Source: Clostridia bacterium (GTDB taxonomy: Bacteria; Bacillota; Clostridia; Oscillospirales; CAG-272). Taken from it: a stretch of 64,000 nt of DNA. The position numbers and the translations under genes are program-made. The notes beneath the pieces were generated by a model. The model ran no database searches. It saw only the letters and a list, made by a program, of their open reading frames with translations, and was not told the DNA's origin. Position 1 is the first letter of the stretch, and every line of letters begins with the position of its first letter. The stretch spans positions 30,726 to 94,725 of the forward strand of contig JAFTVG010000002.1 in NCBI GenBank assembly GCA_017465885.1. The letters run 5' to 3'. Below, in pieces: positions 41,922 to 50,433 of the stretch.

Positions 41922-43340
41922 ATGAAAAATCCTTTGCACTTTTTTAAGAAAAGAGAAAAGAAAGAAAGCGGACTGACCGCCCACGCAGGATCTGCTGTGG
42001 GCACGGCACGGCAGTCGGCGGAGCGCCCGGGACGCCGTCCCAGGCTAAAAAAGCCGGTCAAGCCCGATCGGTATTACGGCAAGCTTTCCTCGGCAAGCCG
42101 TCTGATCCAATATATCGTCACCTTCACTCTGCTGGTCTTTGCCACGGGAATGCCCTTTTTGTTCAGCGATGAGATCACGGCAGAGAACTTCGGCTTGCTT
42201 CTGAGAAACATCTCCTTCAGCTTTCCGGGAGAGCAGGTGGAATTCACCACTGTGCGTTATGACGCTGATCTTGCCATGGATTTTGCCGCGTATAAGGAAT
42301 ATTTTGCGGTGGCGACCACCTCGGGAGTGCGTCTTTACGACCACAGAGGGCACATTGCGCTGGATGAAAAGCTGGGCATGAGCGATCCGGTGCTGGATGC
42401 AGGCGATCGATACGTGCTGGCGTACGACAGAGAGGGCAGGGATTTCGCTCTCTTTAACAGCATTTCGCTGCTTTATACGGGCAAGGAGGAGAGCGCTATT
42501 CACTGCGCCGATCTTTGCGACGAGGGAAGCTTTCTGGTGGTTACGGGCTCCACCTCCTCAAAGAGCGTGATCAAGGTGTATAACCGGGCATTCAACCTGC
42601 AAAGAGAGCTGAAGATTGACCGTTATCCTCTGTCGGCGGGGCTTGCCCCCGACGGGAAGACCATGCTCTTTTTGTCCTGCGATACCACCGACGGCGGTGA
42701 GATGGCGGGATACGTGACGCTATACGATCTGGGGGACAAGACCAGTCTGGTGCTTGAAAAAAAGCACAACGGATTGCCCCTTTACGGTGCCCCCTTGAAG
42801 GACGGCGCCGTGGTGGTCTTTGAGGACGGCGTGTATTTTTACGGAAAGGACGGCACGCAGCGCAAGGTCTGCGCCTTTGACGGAGCAGCGCCCTGCAGGG
42901 CGGCGTCCTCGAAGAGCCTGCTTGCGTTGGCCTTTGAAGAAAACGGGGTCACGGGCGAATATACCCTGATGCTGATGTCCCTCAGGGATGGAAAAATACT
43001 GCTTGAGTGCGGCTACGAGGGCAGGATCAGAGGGCTGTTTGCCTGCGAAGACACGGCTTGGCTGGTGGATGATGAGCAAACGACCGTTTTTGATCCCGCA
43101 AAAGAAGAGCCCGAGGTGCATAAGGGCGCTCGCCCGCTGAATATCGTTTGCAGTGAGGATGCCACTGTCTTTGCCTGCTTTGCCAACAAGGCGCAGGTGG
43201 TCGGAAAGGTGGAGCAGTCTTTATCCGAGCAAGAGCAAAACAACGAGGACGGTACGCCGTCCCATACCGCGGGGGAGCAAGCCCCCGATCATACCCAAGA
43301 ACCTGCCGAGGAGTCGGCAAACGGAAAGAAGGTTAGCTGA
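41922..43340 (+). CDS. Membrane-anchored beta-propeller-like protein (DUF5711-like)
   Basis: About 472 residues. A basic, Pro-rich cytoplasmic N-terminus (~60 residues) is followed by one membrane span (LIQYIVTFTLLVFATGMPFLF), then a large extracellular domain of repeated beta-strand blocks (DLAMDFAAYKEYFAVATTSGVRLYDHRG and KSVIKVYNRAFNLQRELKI), consistent with a degenerate propeller. I recognise the DUF5711 pattern from clostridial genomes. The C-terminus is a Glu/Gln/Ser-rich tail. The ATG at 41922 is used; a GTG three codons earlier is possible. It precedes the ClpE-like gene by 2 bp. Function unknown. Confidence 0.75.
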   Translation: MKNPLHFFKKREKKESGLTAHAGSAVGTARQSAERPGRRPRLKKPVKPDRYYGKLSSASRLIQYIVTFTLLVFATGMPFLFSDEITAENFGLLLRNISFSFPGEQVEFTTVRYDADLAMDFAAYKEYFAVATTSGVRLYDHRGHIALDEKLGMSDPVLDAGDRYVLAYDREGRDFALFNSISLLYTGKEESAIHCADLCDEGSFLVVTGSTSSKSVIKVYNRAFNLQRELKIDRYPLSAGLAPDGKTMLFLSCDTTDGGEMAGYVTLYDLGDKTSLVLEKKHNGLPLYGAPLKDGAVVVFEDGVYFYGKDGTQRKVCAFDGAAPCRAASSKSLLALAFEENGVTGEYTLMLMSLRDGKILLECGYEGRIRGLFACEDTAWLVDDEQTTVFDPAKEEPEVHKGARPLNIVCSEDATVFACFANKAQVVGKVEQSLSEQEQNNEDGTPSHTAGEQAPDHTQEPAEESANGKKVS

Positions 43341-43342
43341 AA

Positions 43343-45661
43343 ATGAATATGAGAGTATGTGCGCGTTGCAAAAAGCGCCCTGCGGTGATCTTCATCACCC
43401 GTATGGAGCAGAATGAGACCATCAACGAGGGCATTTGCTTGAAGTGTGCTAAGGAACTGGGCATCAAGCCGGTGGACGACATTATGCAAAAAATGGGCAT
43501 CACCGACGAGGATATCGAGCGTATGGATCTGGAAATGACCGAGATGCTGGAGTCGGGCGATCTGACCCTGCCCGAGGAGCAGGGTGATGAGTCGGTCAGC
43601 CACACCCCGCCCATTGATTTCAGAAAGCTGTTTGGCGGACTGCCCGTGCAAAACGAGGGAACGTCCTCGGGCTCGGAGCAGAGCAAGGACAAAAAGAAGG
43701 GAAAGGGTAAAAAGGGAAAAGAGGACAAGGACAGACAGTACCTCTCCCTTTACTGCAGAGATCTGACCGATAAGGCAAGAAAAGGAGAGCTGGGGAAGGT
43801 CATTGGAAGAGACAGAGAATTTGCCCGCCTTGTGGAGATCCTTTGCCGCCATCAGAAAAACAATCCCTGCCTCATCGGCGAGCCGGGTGTGGGCAAGACT
43901 GCCATTGCAGAAGCCCTTGCACAGCGCATCGTTTCGGGTGAGGTGCCCTATAAGCTGAAGAACAAGGAGGTCCATCTGGTGGACCTGACTGCCATCGTGG
44001 CAGGAACGCAGTTCCGCGGACAGTTTGAAGCGCGTATCAAGGGGCTCATCGACGAGGTTAGAGCTCTTGGCAACGTGATCCTGGTCATCGACGAGGTACA
44101 CAGCATCGTGGGAGCGGGCGACGCCGAGGGCGGTATGAATGCCGCCAACATTTTGAAGCCCGCTTTATCAAGAGGGGAGATCCAGGTCATCGGTGCCACC
44201 ACCCTTGCCGAATACAGAAAATATATTGAAAAGGATGCGGCGCTTGAAAGAAGATTTCAGCCCATCTTCGTGGATGAGCCGAGCATTGAGGCGACCGTCA
44301 AGATCCTTTGCGGTATCAAGGACCGCTATGAGGATTTCCACCGTATCACCGTGCCCGACGACGTGTTAAGAAGAGCCACGGTGCTCTCCGAGCGGTATAT
44401 CACCGATCGGTTCTTACCCGACAAGGCGATCGACCTGCTTGACGAGGCGGGGGCGTATCTGTCCATCAACTCGCCCTGCTTAAAGCAGCTTGCCGAGACC
44501 GAGGAGGAGCTGGCGGCGCTGATCAAGGCACAGGAGGAGATCGAGGGACGGGAGCCCGAAAACGAGGAGGCAACGGCGGAAAAATACAAGGCGCTTGCCG
44601 AAAACAAGCAGCATCAGCTTGCCGCACAGCAGCGCCTTGACGCACTCAGAGAAGAGCAGAAGAAGGTGGTCCTCACCACCGAGGAGCTGGCGCGGGTGAT
44701 CGAGGTGTGGACGGGCATCCCCGCCTCCAGCATCACCGAGCTGGAATATGAAAAGATCGACAGACTGGGTGCGCGCATCAAGGAAAAGATCGTGGGACAG
44801 GATCAGGCGGTAGATGCGGTGGTCAGAGCCATCAAGAGAAGCCGCGCAGGCATTTCCTATAAGAAAAAGCCGGTGTCCTTCATCTTTGCAGGACCCACGG
44901 GCGTGGGCAAGACCGAGCTTGTCAAGACCCTTGCCGATCAGCTTTTCGACTCTCCCGAAACGCTCATCCGCCTGGATATGACCGAGTTTATGGAAAAGCA
45001 CTCGGTGTCCAGAATCATCGGAGCGCCTCCCGGATACGTGGGCTACGACGATGCGGGACAGCTTACAGAAAAGATCAGAAGAAAGCCCTATTCGGTGGTG
45101 CTCTTCGACGAGATCGAAAAGGCACATCCCGACGTGCTGAATATCCTTTTGCAGATCTTGGACGACGGCAGAGTGACCGATGCACAGGGCAGAGCGGTGA
45201 ACTTTGAAAACACCGTGGTCGTGATGACCACGAACGCAGGCTCCTCCCTTGCCTCGGGCACGGCGGGCTTTGGAAAGACCTCCACCGAGCAGTCCTCCGA
45301 AAAGACTATGCGGGCGCTGGAGCAGTTCTTACGCCCCGAGTTCTTGAACAGAGTGGACGAGATCATCACCTTCCGTCAGCTGGATGAAGGGGACTTCACC
45401 TCCATTGCCCGCATTATGCTGGATCAGCTGGCAGGAGTGCTGGCAGATCGGGGCGTGAAGCTTTGCTACACCGATGCCGCGGCAGAGAAGGTGGCAAAGG
45501 ATTCTTATTCTGTCAAGTACGGCGCACGGAATATGAGAAGATATATCCAAAAGCAGATCGAGGACGTGATCGCCTCAAGGATCATCGGCTCTTATTTGAA
45601 GCAGATCACCGCGATCTCGGTGGACTGCACCGAGGGAGAATTGCAGATCGTTTGTCTTTGA
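43343..45661 (+). CDS. ClpE-like Hsp100 unfoldase with N-terminal zinc finger
   Basis: 772-residue double-AAA+ ATPase that unfolds proteins, probably for ClpP. The N-terminus holds a CxxC...CxxC zinc finger (Cys6, Cys9, Cys32, Cys35), as in ClpE, not the Clp_N repeat of ClpC. A charged linker follows (~75-130, with Lys/Gly runs). AAA1: [16 protein letters not shown] short coiled middle domain (about 370-440) precedes [11 protein letters not shown]2: [15 protein letters not shown], then the [37 protein letters not shown] block. No ctsR, mcsA or mcsB is adjacent. ClpE versus ClpC naming is a judgement from the zinc finger. Confidence 0.88.
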   Translation: MNMRVCARCKKRPAVIFITRMEQNETINEGICLKCAKELGIKPVDDIMQKMGITDEDIERMDLEMTEMLESGDLTLPEEQGDESVSHTPPIDFRKLFGGLPVQNEGTSSGSEQSKDKKKGKGKKGKEDKDRQYLSLYCRDLTDKARKGELGKVIGRDREFARLVEILCRHQKNNPCLIGEPGVGKTAIAEALAQRIVSGEVPYKLKNKEVHLVDLTAIVAGTQFRGQFEARIKGLIDEVRALGNVILVIDEVHSIVGAGDAEGGMNAANILKPALSRGEIQVIGATTLAEYRKYIEKDAALERRFQPIFVDEPSIEATVKILCGIKDRYEDFHRITVPDDVLRRATVLSERYITDRFLPDKAIDLLDEAGAYLSINSPCLKQLAETEEELAALIKAQEEIEGREPENEEATAEKYKALAENKQHQLAAQQRLDALREEQKKVVLTTEELARVIEVWTGIPASSITELEYEKIDRLGARIKEKIVGQDQAVDAVVRAIKRSRAGISYKKKPVSFIFAGPTGVGKTELVKTLADQLFDSPETLIRLDMTEFMEKHSVSRIIGAPPGYVGYDDAGQLTEKIRRKPYSVVLFDEIEKAHPDVLNILLQILDDGRVTDAQGRAVNFENTVVVMTTNAGSSLASGTAGFGKTSTEQSSEKTMRALEQFLRPEFLNRVDEIITFRQLDEGDFTSIARIMLDQLAGVLADRGVKLCYTDAAAEKVAKDSYSVKYGARNMRRYIQKQIEDVIASRIIGSYLKQITAISVDCTEGELQIVCL

Positions 45662-45705
45662 TCGGACCAAAGAGAAAAATAAAGGAAAAAGAAAGGAGGA
45701 TGCTC

Positions 45706-48471
45706 TTGAATAACAGATGGTACGACTGTGCGGCGAGCGAGGTCGTGCGCTTGCTTGAAAGTGACGGCGAAAAGGGACTTTCGGTGAAGGAAGCAGGGGC
45801 GCGGCTGAAGGAGGATGGAAAAAACATTATCCATCCCGTGGTACGCGTTCCGATCAGAGGCTATCTTTTGCAGGTGCTCTCGGATCTTTCGGCGATCCTG
45901 CTTTTGGCGGCGGCGATGCTTGCACTGGTGTTTGACCGCGACGTGGGCGCACTGGTGATGATGGTGCTCATCGCCTTGAACTGTACCCTGACCCTCCTTT
46001 CCTATACCCGCTCCCAGCGGATGCTGGAGGACTTCGGCAAGCGCTCTTATCCCACAGCCAAGGTGATCAGAGGGGGGAAGCTTAGACAGATCTCGGGGGA
46101 GATGGTGGTGCAGGGCGACCTGATCCTGCTGACGGCGGGAGACGTGGTGCCTTGCGATTGCAGACTGCTTGAGGACGAGGAGCTGACGGTGATGGAGAGC
46201 GGACTCTTCGACACCGACGGCATTTCGAAGAAGGACGCCTCCTATCTGAGGGCGGGACTGCCCAAGGGGGGCGCATCGCCCAATATGGTCTACGCCTCTA
46301 CCGTGGTGGTGACGGGCAGAGCCAAGGCTGTGGCGGTGGAGACCGGACCCGACACCGTGATTTGCCGCAAGGGGATGAACCGCCCCATTGCCGCCTGCCA
46401 CAAGCTGGAGGTCATCAGCGATATGAAAAAGCTCAGCAGAGTGCTGGGCGTGGCAGTTCTTCTTCCGGTATTCCTCTTTACCCTGATGGCACTGACCCGG
46501 GGGGAAACGAGTCTGGTGACCGTTTTTCTCACCTCGCTGTCTATGGCGGTGGCGTCTATGCCCGAAATGTACACTGCTTTCGTTTATATGATCGTTTCGG
46601 GGGGGATGTATGCCCTGCTGAAGCTGGATAAGGGCAAAAAGGGTGCCTTTATTAAGAATCCCACAGCCCTGCCCGCTTTATCGGAATTGGACTGTCTGAT
46701 TTTGCCAATGGATGCCTTTTGTATGGAGGGCTCGGCAAGGCTGGCGGAGATCTTCGAGGGAAGCAGGGTGGCGGATCTTTCGGGAGAACAGCCCGACAAG
46801 GAGGCGCTCAGAGTCCTGCGGTACGCGCTGATCTCCACAGGTCTTTACGGGACGGAGCGGCTGGCGGGACTGCACGCCCGCAATGAAAACGTATATTCCT
46901 TTGAGCGCCGTGCCATTCTTGACGCAGGACAGCATTACGAGCTTTATAACAAAAGTCTGGAGGACGACTATCCTTTGCTGGAGCACTTAGACAAGGGCGA
47001 AAAGGGAAGTCTTTTCGAAACCTCGCTGGTGCACTACCGCGGTCAGGACGTGGTGGTTCTGCGGGGTGAGCCCGAAGGGGTGATCGGCAGATGCACGGGG
47101 TATTATAAAGAAGGAAGAATTTTGCCTCTTGACGACGGCTTGCGGGGCGAGCTTCTTGCTTTGGCAGGCGAATTTTCAAGGAACAACCGCCGTCCCGTGG
47201 CGGTAGCCACCAAATTCAGCCGCTTCAACAATCTGCTTCGTATCGGCGAAGCGCAAAACGATCTGATCTTCGAGGGCTTCGTTGCCATCGAAAAGCCCTT
47301 TTTGACCGGTGCACCCAAGGAGGTGCTCCGCCTGCGGGATGCAGGGGTGAGGCTGATGATCTATTGTCCCGACGAGGGGCAGGAGCATTGGTACAGAGCC
47401 CGCGCCCTGGGTGTAGTGACGAAGGAGGAGCAGGTGGTGCGCTTGTCCGATCTGAAGGAGATGAGCGAGGATATCTTCCGCATCAGGCTGAAAAACTACA
47501 CCCTGCTTGAGGGCTTTGACAGCGACGCTTTACGCTATACCGTGTCCTGCTTGAAGAAGGAATACGGCTATCGGGTGGGCGTTTGGAGCAAGGATCTGAC
47601 CTTCCTGCCGGTGATGTATGAGGCAGATGCCACCTTCTCGGTGGAGGAGGGACACCAGCTTGTGGGGCAGGGGATGGAGGATGACAACGTGACCACCCCC
47701 GTTTGGTCCAAGGGATCCGATGAAAGCAGAGGCTGTCAGGCGCTCAACCATTTGTCGGACGTGATCGTTCCGCCGGTCAGCGATCGGGGAGAAGGCGGTG
47801 TGAATGCCGTTGCAGCCTCCTTGCGGTCTGCACGCACCATTTACCGCAATATCGGCACCCTGCTAAGGTATCTTGCCTTCAGCGGTGCGATGCGCTTTGC
47901 CGTTCTGCTTTTCTCTATGGGCGGAGATTACTATCTCAACGCCGTTGGCGGATTGCTTCTCGGCTTGCTTTTCGATCTGATCGCTGCGTTTGTGATCGCA
48001 CTTCAAAAGCCGGGTGTGCACTACGAGCAAAAGGGCTCTTACGCCAAGGGCGCAAGTCTTACTGCGCGCCTTACGGCGATGCTCCCCTTTTTCGGGGTGG
48101 GCGCGGTGATGGGCGCCGTGACGGTGCTTGCTGCCAACGTCTTGCAAAACGGAGGGTGGATCGTCGATCAGACCCGTCCGACCTTCGTGTTCTGTACACT
48201 GCTGATGCTTCAGGTCGTTTTGTCCCTCTTGCTGATGCGCACCGACCGTCCCTTCGGCAAGGGCCGGAATCTTGCCCCCTTGGCGGCGGTCTATCCCCTT
48301 TCGGCAGTGCTCTTTTTGGCACTTTGCTTTGCCATTCCCGCTGTTGGAGGGGTGCTTGGCGTGTGCTTTACAGGCTGGCAGGCGCTTGGCACGGCAGTGC
48401 TCATTCCTCTTCTTTTTGCGGGGATCTACGCGCTTTTGCGCTTGGTCTTGTCAAGACTGAACAGATCCTGA
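45706..48471 (+). CDS. Catalytically dead P-type ATPase homologue (pseudo-pump)
   Basis: 921 residues from a TTG at 45706 (GGAGG six bases upstream; the ATG at 45700 directly abuts GGAGG). The architecture is that of a P2-type cation pump: N-terminal cation-ATPase domain, paired membrane spans at ~55-100 and ~245-305, an actuator-like segment, a nucleotide-binding-like segment retaining LRGEPEGVIGRC (KGAPE-like), and C-terminal spans. Every catalytic motif is lost: TGES becomes DTDGIS (~170), PEGL becomes PEMY (~286), the DKTGTLT segment reads ILPMDAFCME (~332) with no Asp at the aligned position, TGD reads YCP (~553), and GDGxND is replaced at VWSKDLTFLP (~626). The frame is intact and codon use matches the neighbours, so it looks like a maintained pseudoenzyme rather than a decaying gene. 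Role unknown; possibly a membrane sensor or scaffold. Confidence 0.85.
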   Translation: MNNRWYDCAASEVVRLLESDGEKGLSVKEAGARLKEDGKNIIHPVVRVPIRGYLLQVLSDLSAILLLAAAMLALVFDRDVGALVMMVLIALNCTLTLLSYTRSQRMLEDFGKRSYPTAKVIRGGKLRQISGEMVVQGDLILLTAGDVVPCDCRLLEDEELTVMESGLFDTDGISKKDASYLRAGLPKGGASPNMVYASTVVVTGRAKAVAVETGPDTVICRKGMNRPIAACHKLEVISDMKKLSRVLGVAVLLPVFLFTLMALTRGETSLVTVFLTSLSMAVASMPEMYTAFVYMIVSGGMYALLKLDKGKKGAFIKNPTALPALSELDCLILPMDAFCMEGSARLAEIFEGSRVADLSGEQPDKEALRVLRYALISTGLYGTERLAGLHARNENVYSFERRAILDAGQHYELYNKSLEDDYPLLEHLDKGEKGSLFETSLVHYRGQDVVVLRGEPEGVIGRCTGYYKEGRILPLDDGLRGELLALAGEFSRNNRRPVAVATKFSRFNNLLRIGEAQNDLIFEGFVAIEKPFLTGAPKEVLRLRDAGVRLMIYCPDEGQEHWYRARALGVVTKEEQVVRLSDLKEMSEDIFRIRLKNYTLLEGFDSDALRYTVSCLKKEYGYRVGVWSKDLTFLPVMYEADATFSVEEGHQLVGQGMEDDNVTTPVWSKGSDESRGCQALNHLSDVIVPPVSDRGEGGVNAVAASLRSARTIYRNIGTLLRYLAFSGAMRFAVLLFSMGGDYYLNAVGGLLLGLLFDLIAAFVIALQKPGVHYEQKGSYAKGASLTARLTAMLPFFGVGAVMGAVTVLAANVLQNGGWIVDQTRPTFVFCTLLMLQVVLSLLLMRTDRPFGKGRNLAPLAAVYPLSAVLFLALCFAIPAVGGVLGVCFTGWQALGTAVLIPLLFAGIYALLRLVLSRLNRS

Positions 48472-48498
48472 TCTATACCGAAAAAACGCCGAGGTGCT

Positions 48499-48703
48499 TG
48501 GCGTGATACTCTTAACGGAGTATCACGCCAGTTCTATTCGCCTCTCGGCGAGTTCTATTGCTTCGCAGTGATATTCGGCTTACGCTGAGTGATATTCGCT
48601 TCGCGAGTTTGGGATGCGAATAGAATATCACTGAAGCCGCAAGGCTTCAATATAACTATCGCGTCAGCGATAATATCACTCCGACAAAGTCGGAATATAA
48701 CTC
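48499..48703. repeat. Array of short hairpins spaced by ATATCACT-like linkers
   Basis: It begins with a perfect 13-bp hairpin (TGGCGTGATACTC with GAGTATCACGCCA, loop TTAACG). Then follow small GC hairpins such as TCGCC/GGCGA, TCGGC/GCTGA, TCGC/GCGA, GAAGCC/GGCTTC, TATCGC/GCGATA and CCGAC/GTCGG, separated by ATATCACT, ATATAACT or AGTGATATT. A larger fold pairs AGTGATATTCG with CGAATAGAATATCACT across the middle. It lies directly before the promoter of cassette 2. Units differ in the stems, so it is not a CRISPR array. Confidence 0.75.
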
Positions 48704-48732
48704 TTATTTTCTCTGCCGATTTGTAGTATAAT
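48704..48732 (+). promoter_or_regulatory. Cassette 2 promoter
   Basis: TTATTT (48704-48709), 17-bp spacer containing CTCTGCCGATTTGT, TATAAT (48727-48732). Spacer and -10 match cassette 1. Confidence 0.7.
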
Positions 48733-48959
48733 AGGGCTAACGCGGTCCCCCTCCCTCCGAGAGGGAGGGGGACCGCGTTAGCGGTGGAAGGAGCCTGCGT
48801 GACCTTGGGGTTGTGCTAACTTTATTATAACGCGCTCTCCCTCAGTCAGCTTCGCTGACAGCTCCCTCCCGGAGGGAGCCTATTGAAGCGTTCGCACAAC
48901 TTTTAGGAGTATGGGCTTTGCCCGCAGCCTTGTAATACAAAGGCGAAACTGGCGATAAA
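48710..48959 (+). repeat. Palindromic leader repeat, copy 2
   Basis: About 250 bp matching 15651-15909. The first palindrome is extended here to an 18-bp perfect arm (AACGCGGTCCCCCTCCCT and its complement around CCGAG). The second small hairpin is CAGCTTCGCTG in place of GCCTACGGC. The segment between the two GAGGGAG palindromes and the GGGCTTTGCCC...AATACAAAGGC tail are conserved. The tail stops about 10 bp before the cargo start. Confidence 0.85.
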
Positions 48960-48968
48960 GGAGATATT

Positions 48969-49346
48969 GTGAACTATCAAAAATTAATGACCGATTCATT
49001 AACCTCCCTATTAGATGGAAAGGAAAGCTTGAAATGCTCTTTTTTTGCAATATTGTTGCAAGGAACAAATTTTTATTCTGGTTACTGGGGCTTGTCGGAC
49101 AATAATTTGCTGGGAGCAGTCTTGACGTTTTCAGGTACAGAAGTATCATACACAATAAAAGTACCTTTAGAAATAAAAAAGGTCAAGATCCGAAAGAGCC
49201 TTTTTCCAAAGCAATATATAGTGAAAATCAAATTTATGGAAGGAAAATCTTGTAAATTAAGAGTGCCTTTAAAAGCATACCAAATTAAAAAGCAGAAAGA
49301 AAATTTCGAGTTTTTTTGCAAGGAACTCACTGACAAATCGATATGA
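48969..49346 (+). CDS. Cargo 2: small PH-domain-like protein
   Basis: 125 residues from a GTG start with GGAG just upstream. AT-rich (30% G+C in one sampled 60-base line) and basic. The strand pattern YSGYWGLSDNNLLGAVLTF, VSYTIKVPLEIKKVKIRKS, YIVKIKFMEGKSCKLRVP, then a closing helix ENFEFFCKEL, resembles bacterial PH-like domains. There is no signal peptide or membrane span. It shares no similarity with the cargo of cassette 1. The PH-like assignment is tentative, and no biological role can be named. Confidence 0.7.
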   Translation: MNYQKLMTDSLTSLLDGKESLKCSFFAILLQGTNFYSGYWGLSDNNLLGAVLTFSGTEVSYTIKVPLEIKKVKIRKSLFPKQYIVKIKFMEGKSCKLRVPLKAYQIKKQKENFEFFCKELTDKSI

Positions 49347-49352
49347 TAACAA

Positions 49353-49383
49353 ACCCCCGACAGATTTAAGGTCTGTCGGGGGT
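49353..49383 (+). terminator. Cassette 2 terminator
   Basis: A perfect 12-bp stem (ACCCCCGACAGA with TCTGTCGGGGGT, loop TTTAAGG), followed by ATCTCTTTGTTTT. The inner 8 bp equal those of cassette 1. Confidence 0.85.
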
Positions 49384-49436
49384 ATCTCTTTGTTTTATGT
49401 GGTTCAATTTTTATTATCCGTAGGAGCGTGTGTTGG

Positions 49437-49461
49437 GTGATTTCTCCGATAAGAACATCAC
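49437..49461 (+). repeat. Right-end hairpin, copy 2
   Basis: A 25-nt element differing from 16925-16949 at one loop base. Here flanking bases extend the stem to GGGTGAT/ATCACCC. It lies 46 bp before the end of pssA. Confidence 0.75.
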
Positions 49462-49506
49462 CCATTTGCACCTCGGTGTTTGGTTTGTTATGTTACTTTG
49501 AAAGGG

Positions 49507-50187
49507 TTATTTGCTGTTGAGAATGAATGCCACGATCACTGCAATTCCGGCGATGGCGCCGATGATCAGCGGGATGAGCATTTTTTTGCCGTGCATCTTG
49601 GGGATCTTAAAGCCCTTGAACAAGAAGCCGAAGGAAAAGAACAGCAGCTCAACGCAGTAGAAGATGAAGTAGCCCAGATCAAGGCTTGCCTCGGGAGCCA
49701 GCGATTTTGCAATGCCGTAAACGGCAAAAAAGAAGGGAATGACCACGGCGGTGGTGGTGACGGGAATGCCGTTATAGGATTTGCGCACACCTTTTTCCGA
49801 CTTCTGGCGGTTTTCCTCGGTAACGTTGAAGTAAGCCAGACGGATCAGCCCTGCCAGCACGTAGATCGATGCCAGGGGCAAGAACCATTTGGTATCCACC
49901 TCGGGAAGCACTGCCTTTTGCAGACAGAGCATCACGGTAGCGGGCAGAACGCAGAAGCAGACCAGGTCGGACAGCGAATCGATCTGAATGCCGAAGCGCT
50001 TCATATCGTCGGTGCGGTCCTTTTTGGTGGATGCGACCTTTCCGTCGAAGAGATCAAAAAAGCCTGCAAGACACAGACAAACGATGGCTGCCGTTTCGTG
50101 TCCCCCTGCGGCAAAGCCGATGCCGAACACGCCGCACACCAAGCCAAGATAGGTGAGCCAGGTGGTGTAATTATAAAAACCTAACAT
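49507..50187 (-). CDS. pssA: CDP-diacylglycerol-serine O-phosphatidyltransferase
   Basis: Makes phosphatidylserine from CDP-diacylglycerol and serine. 226 residues with about six to seven membrane spans. The CDP-alcohol phosphotransferase motif is DGKVASTKKDRTDDM followed by FGIQIDSLSD, the longer-spaced clostridial form. The usual Arg after DGxxA is Ser here (codon TCC). All four aspartates of the motif are present. It has its own promoter at 50225-50253. No phosphatidylserine decarboxylase gene is adjacent. Confidence 0.9.
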   Translation of the reverse strand: MLGFYNYTTWLTYLGLVCGVFGIGFAAGGHETAAIVCLCLAGFFDLFDGKVASTKKDRTDDMKRFGIQIDSLSDLVCFCVLPATVMLCLQKAVLPEVDTKWFLPLASIYVLAGLIRLAYFNVTEENRQKSEKGVRKSYNGIPVTTTAVVIPFFFAVYGIAKSLAPEASLDLGYFIFYCVELLFFSFGFLFKGFKIPKMHGKKMLIPLIIGAIAGIAVIVAFILNSK

Positions 50188-50224
50188 TTTGCATACCTTT
50201 CAGAGTGATTGCTTTCATAGAAAA

Positions 50225-50253
50225 AGTATACCATCTTTCGCTTGAAAAAGCAA
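50225..50253 (-). promoter_or_regulatory. Sigma-A promoter of pssA
   Basis: TTGCTT (50253-50248), 17-bp spacer, TATACT (50230-50225), about 38 bp before the pssA start. Confidence 0.75.
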
Positions 50254-50334
50254 GAGAAAACGGCAATTTTTTAAGAATATATTTTTGAAAAAGACAAAAT
50301 AACTGCCCTTTTTCGGCGTTACACACAAAAAACA

Positions 50335-50360
50335 GGGGTGCACCTTTCAAGGTACACCCC
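50335..50360 (-). terminator. Terminator of the ligase-acpP-NERD operon
   Basis: An 11-bp stem with one mismatch (GGGGTGTACCT with AGGTGCACCCC on the minus strand), followed by TGTTTTTTG. Confidence 0.85.
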
Positions 50361-50433
50361 GGGTTTTTAAACTGAGTATAAACCGAAGGATCAAAGCACC
50401 GATCCTGCCGTGATGCGGAGGATCGGTACGTCA

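Larger units (their letters stand above)
48510..49461 (+). mobile_element. AT-rich cargo cassette 2 (conserved ends, single cargo gene)
   Basis: Same plan as cassette 1: a TCTTAACGGAG stretch, promoter, palindromic leader, one AT-rich gene, a CCGACAGA-stem terminator and a 25-nt right-end hairpin. The 205-bp hairpin array lies inside the left part, where cassette 1 has only ~50 bp. It sits between the convergent pseudo-ATPase gene and pssA. Cargo is unrelated to that of cassette 1. No mobility gene is present. The outer limits are uncertain. Confidence 0.45.

Noticed and set aside
48499..48703. Hairpin array as a CRISPR
   Set aside because: No constant repeat of 23-40 bp, no regular spacers, no cas genes in the window.
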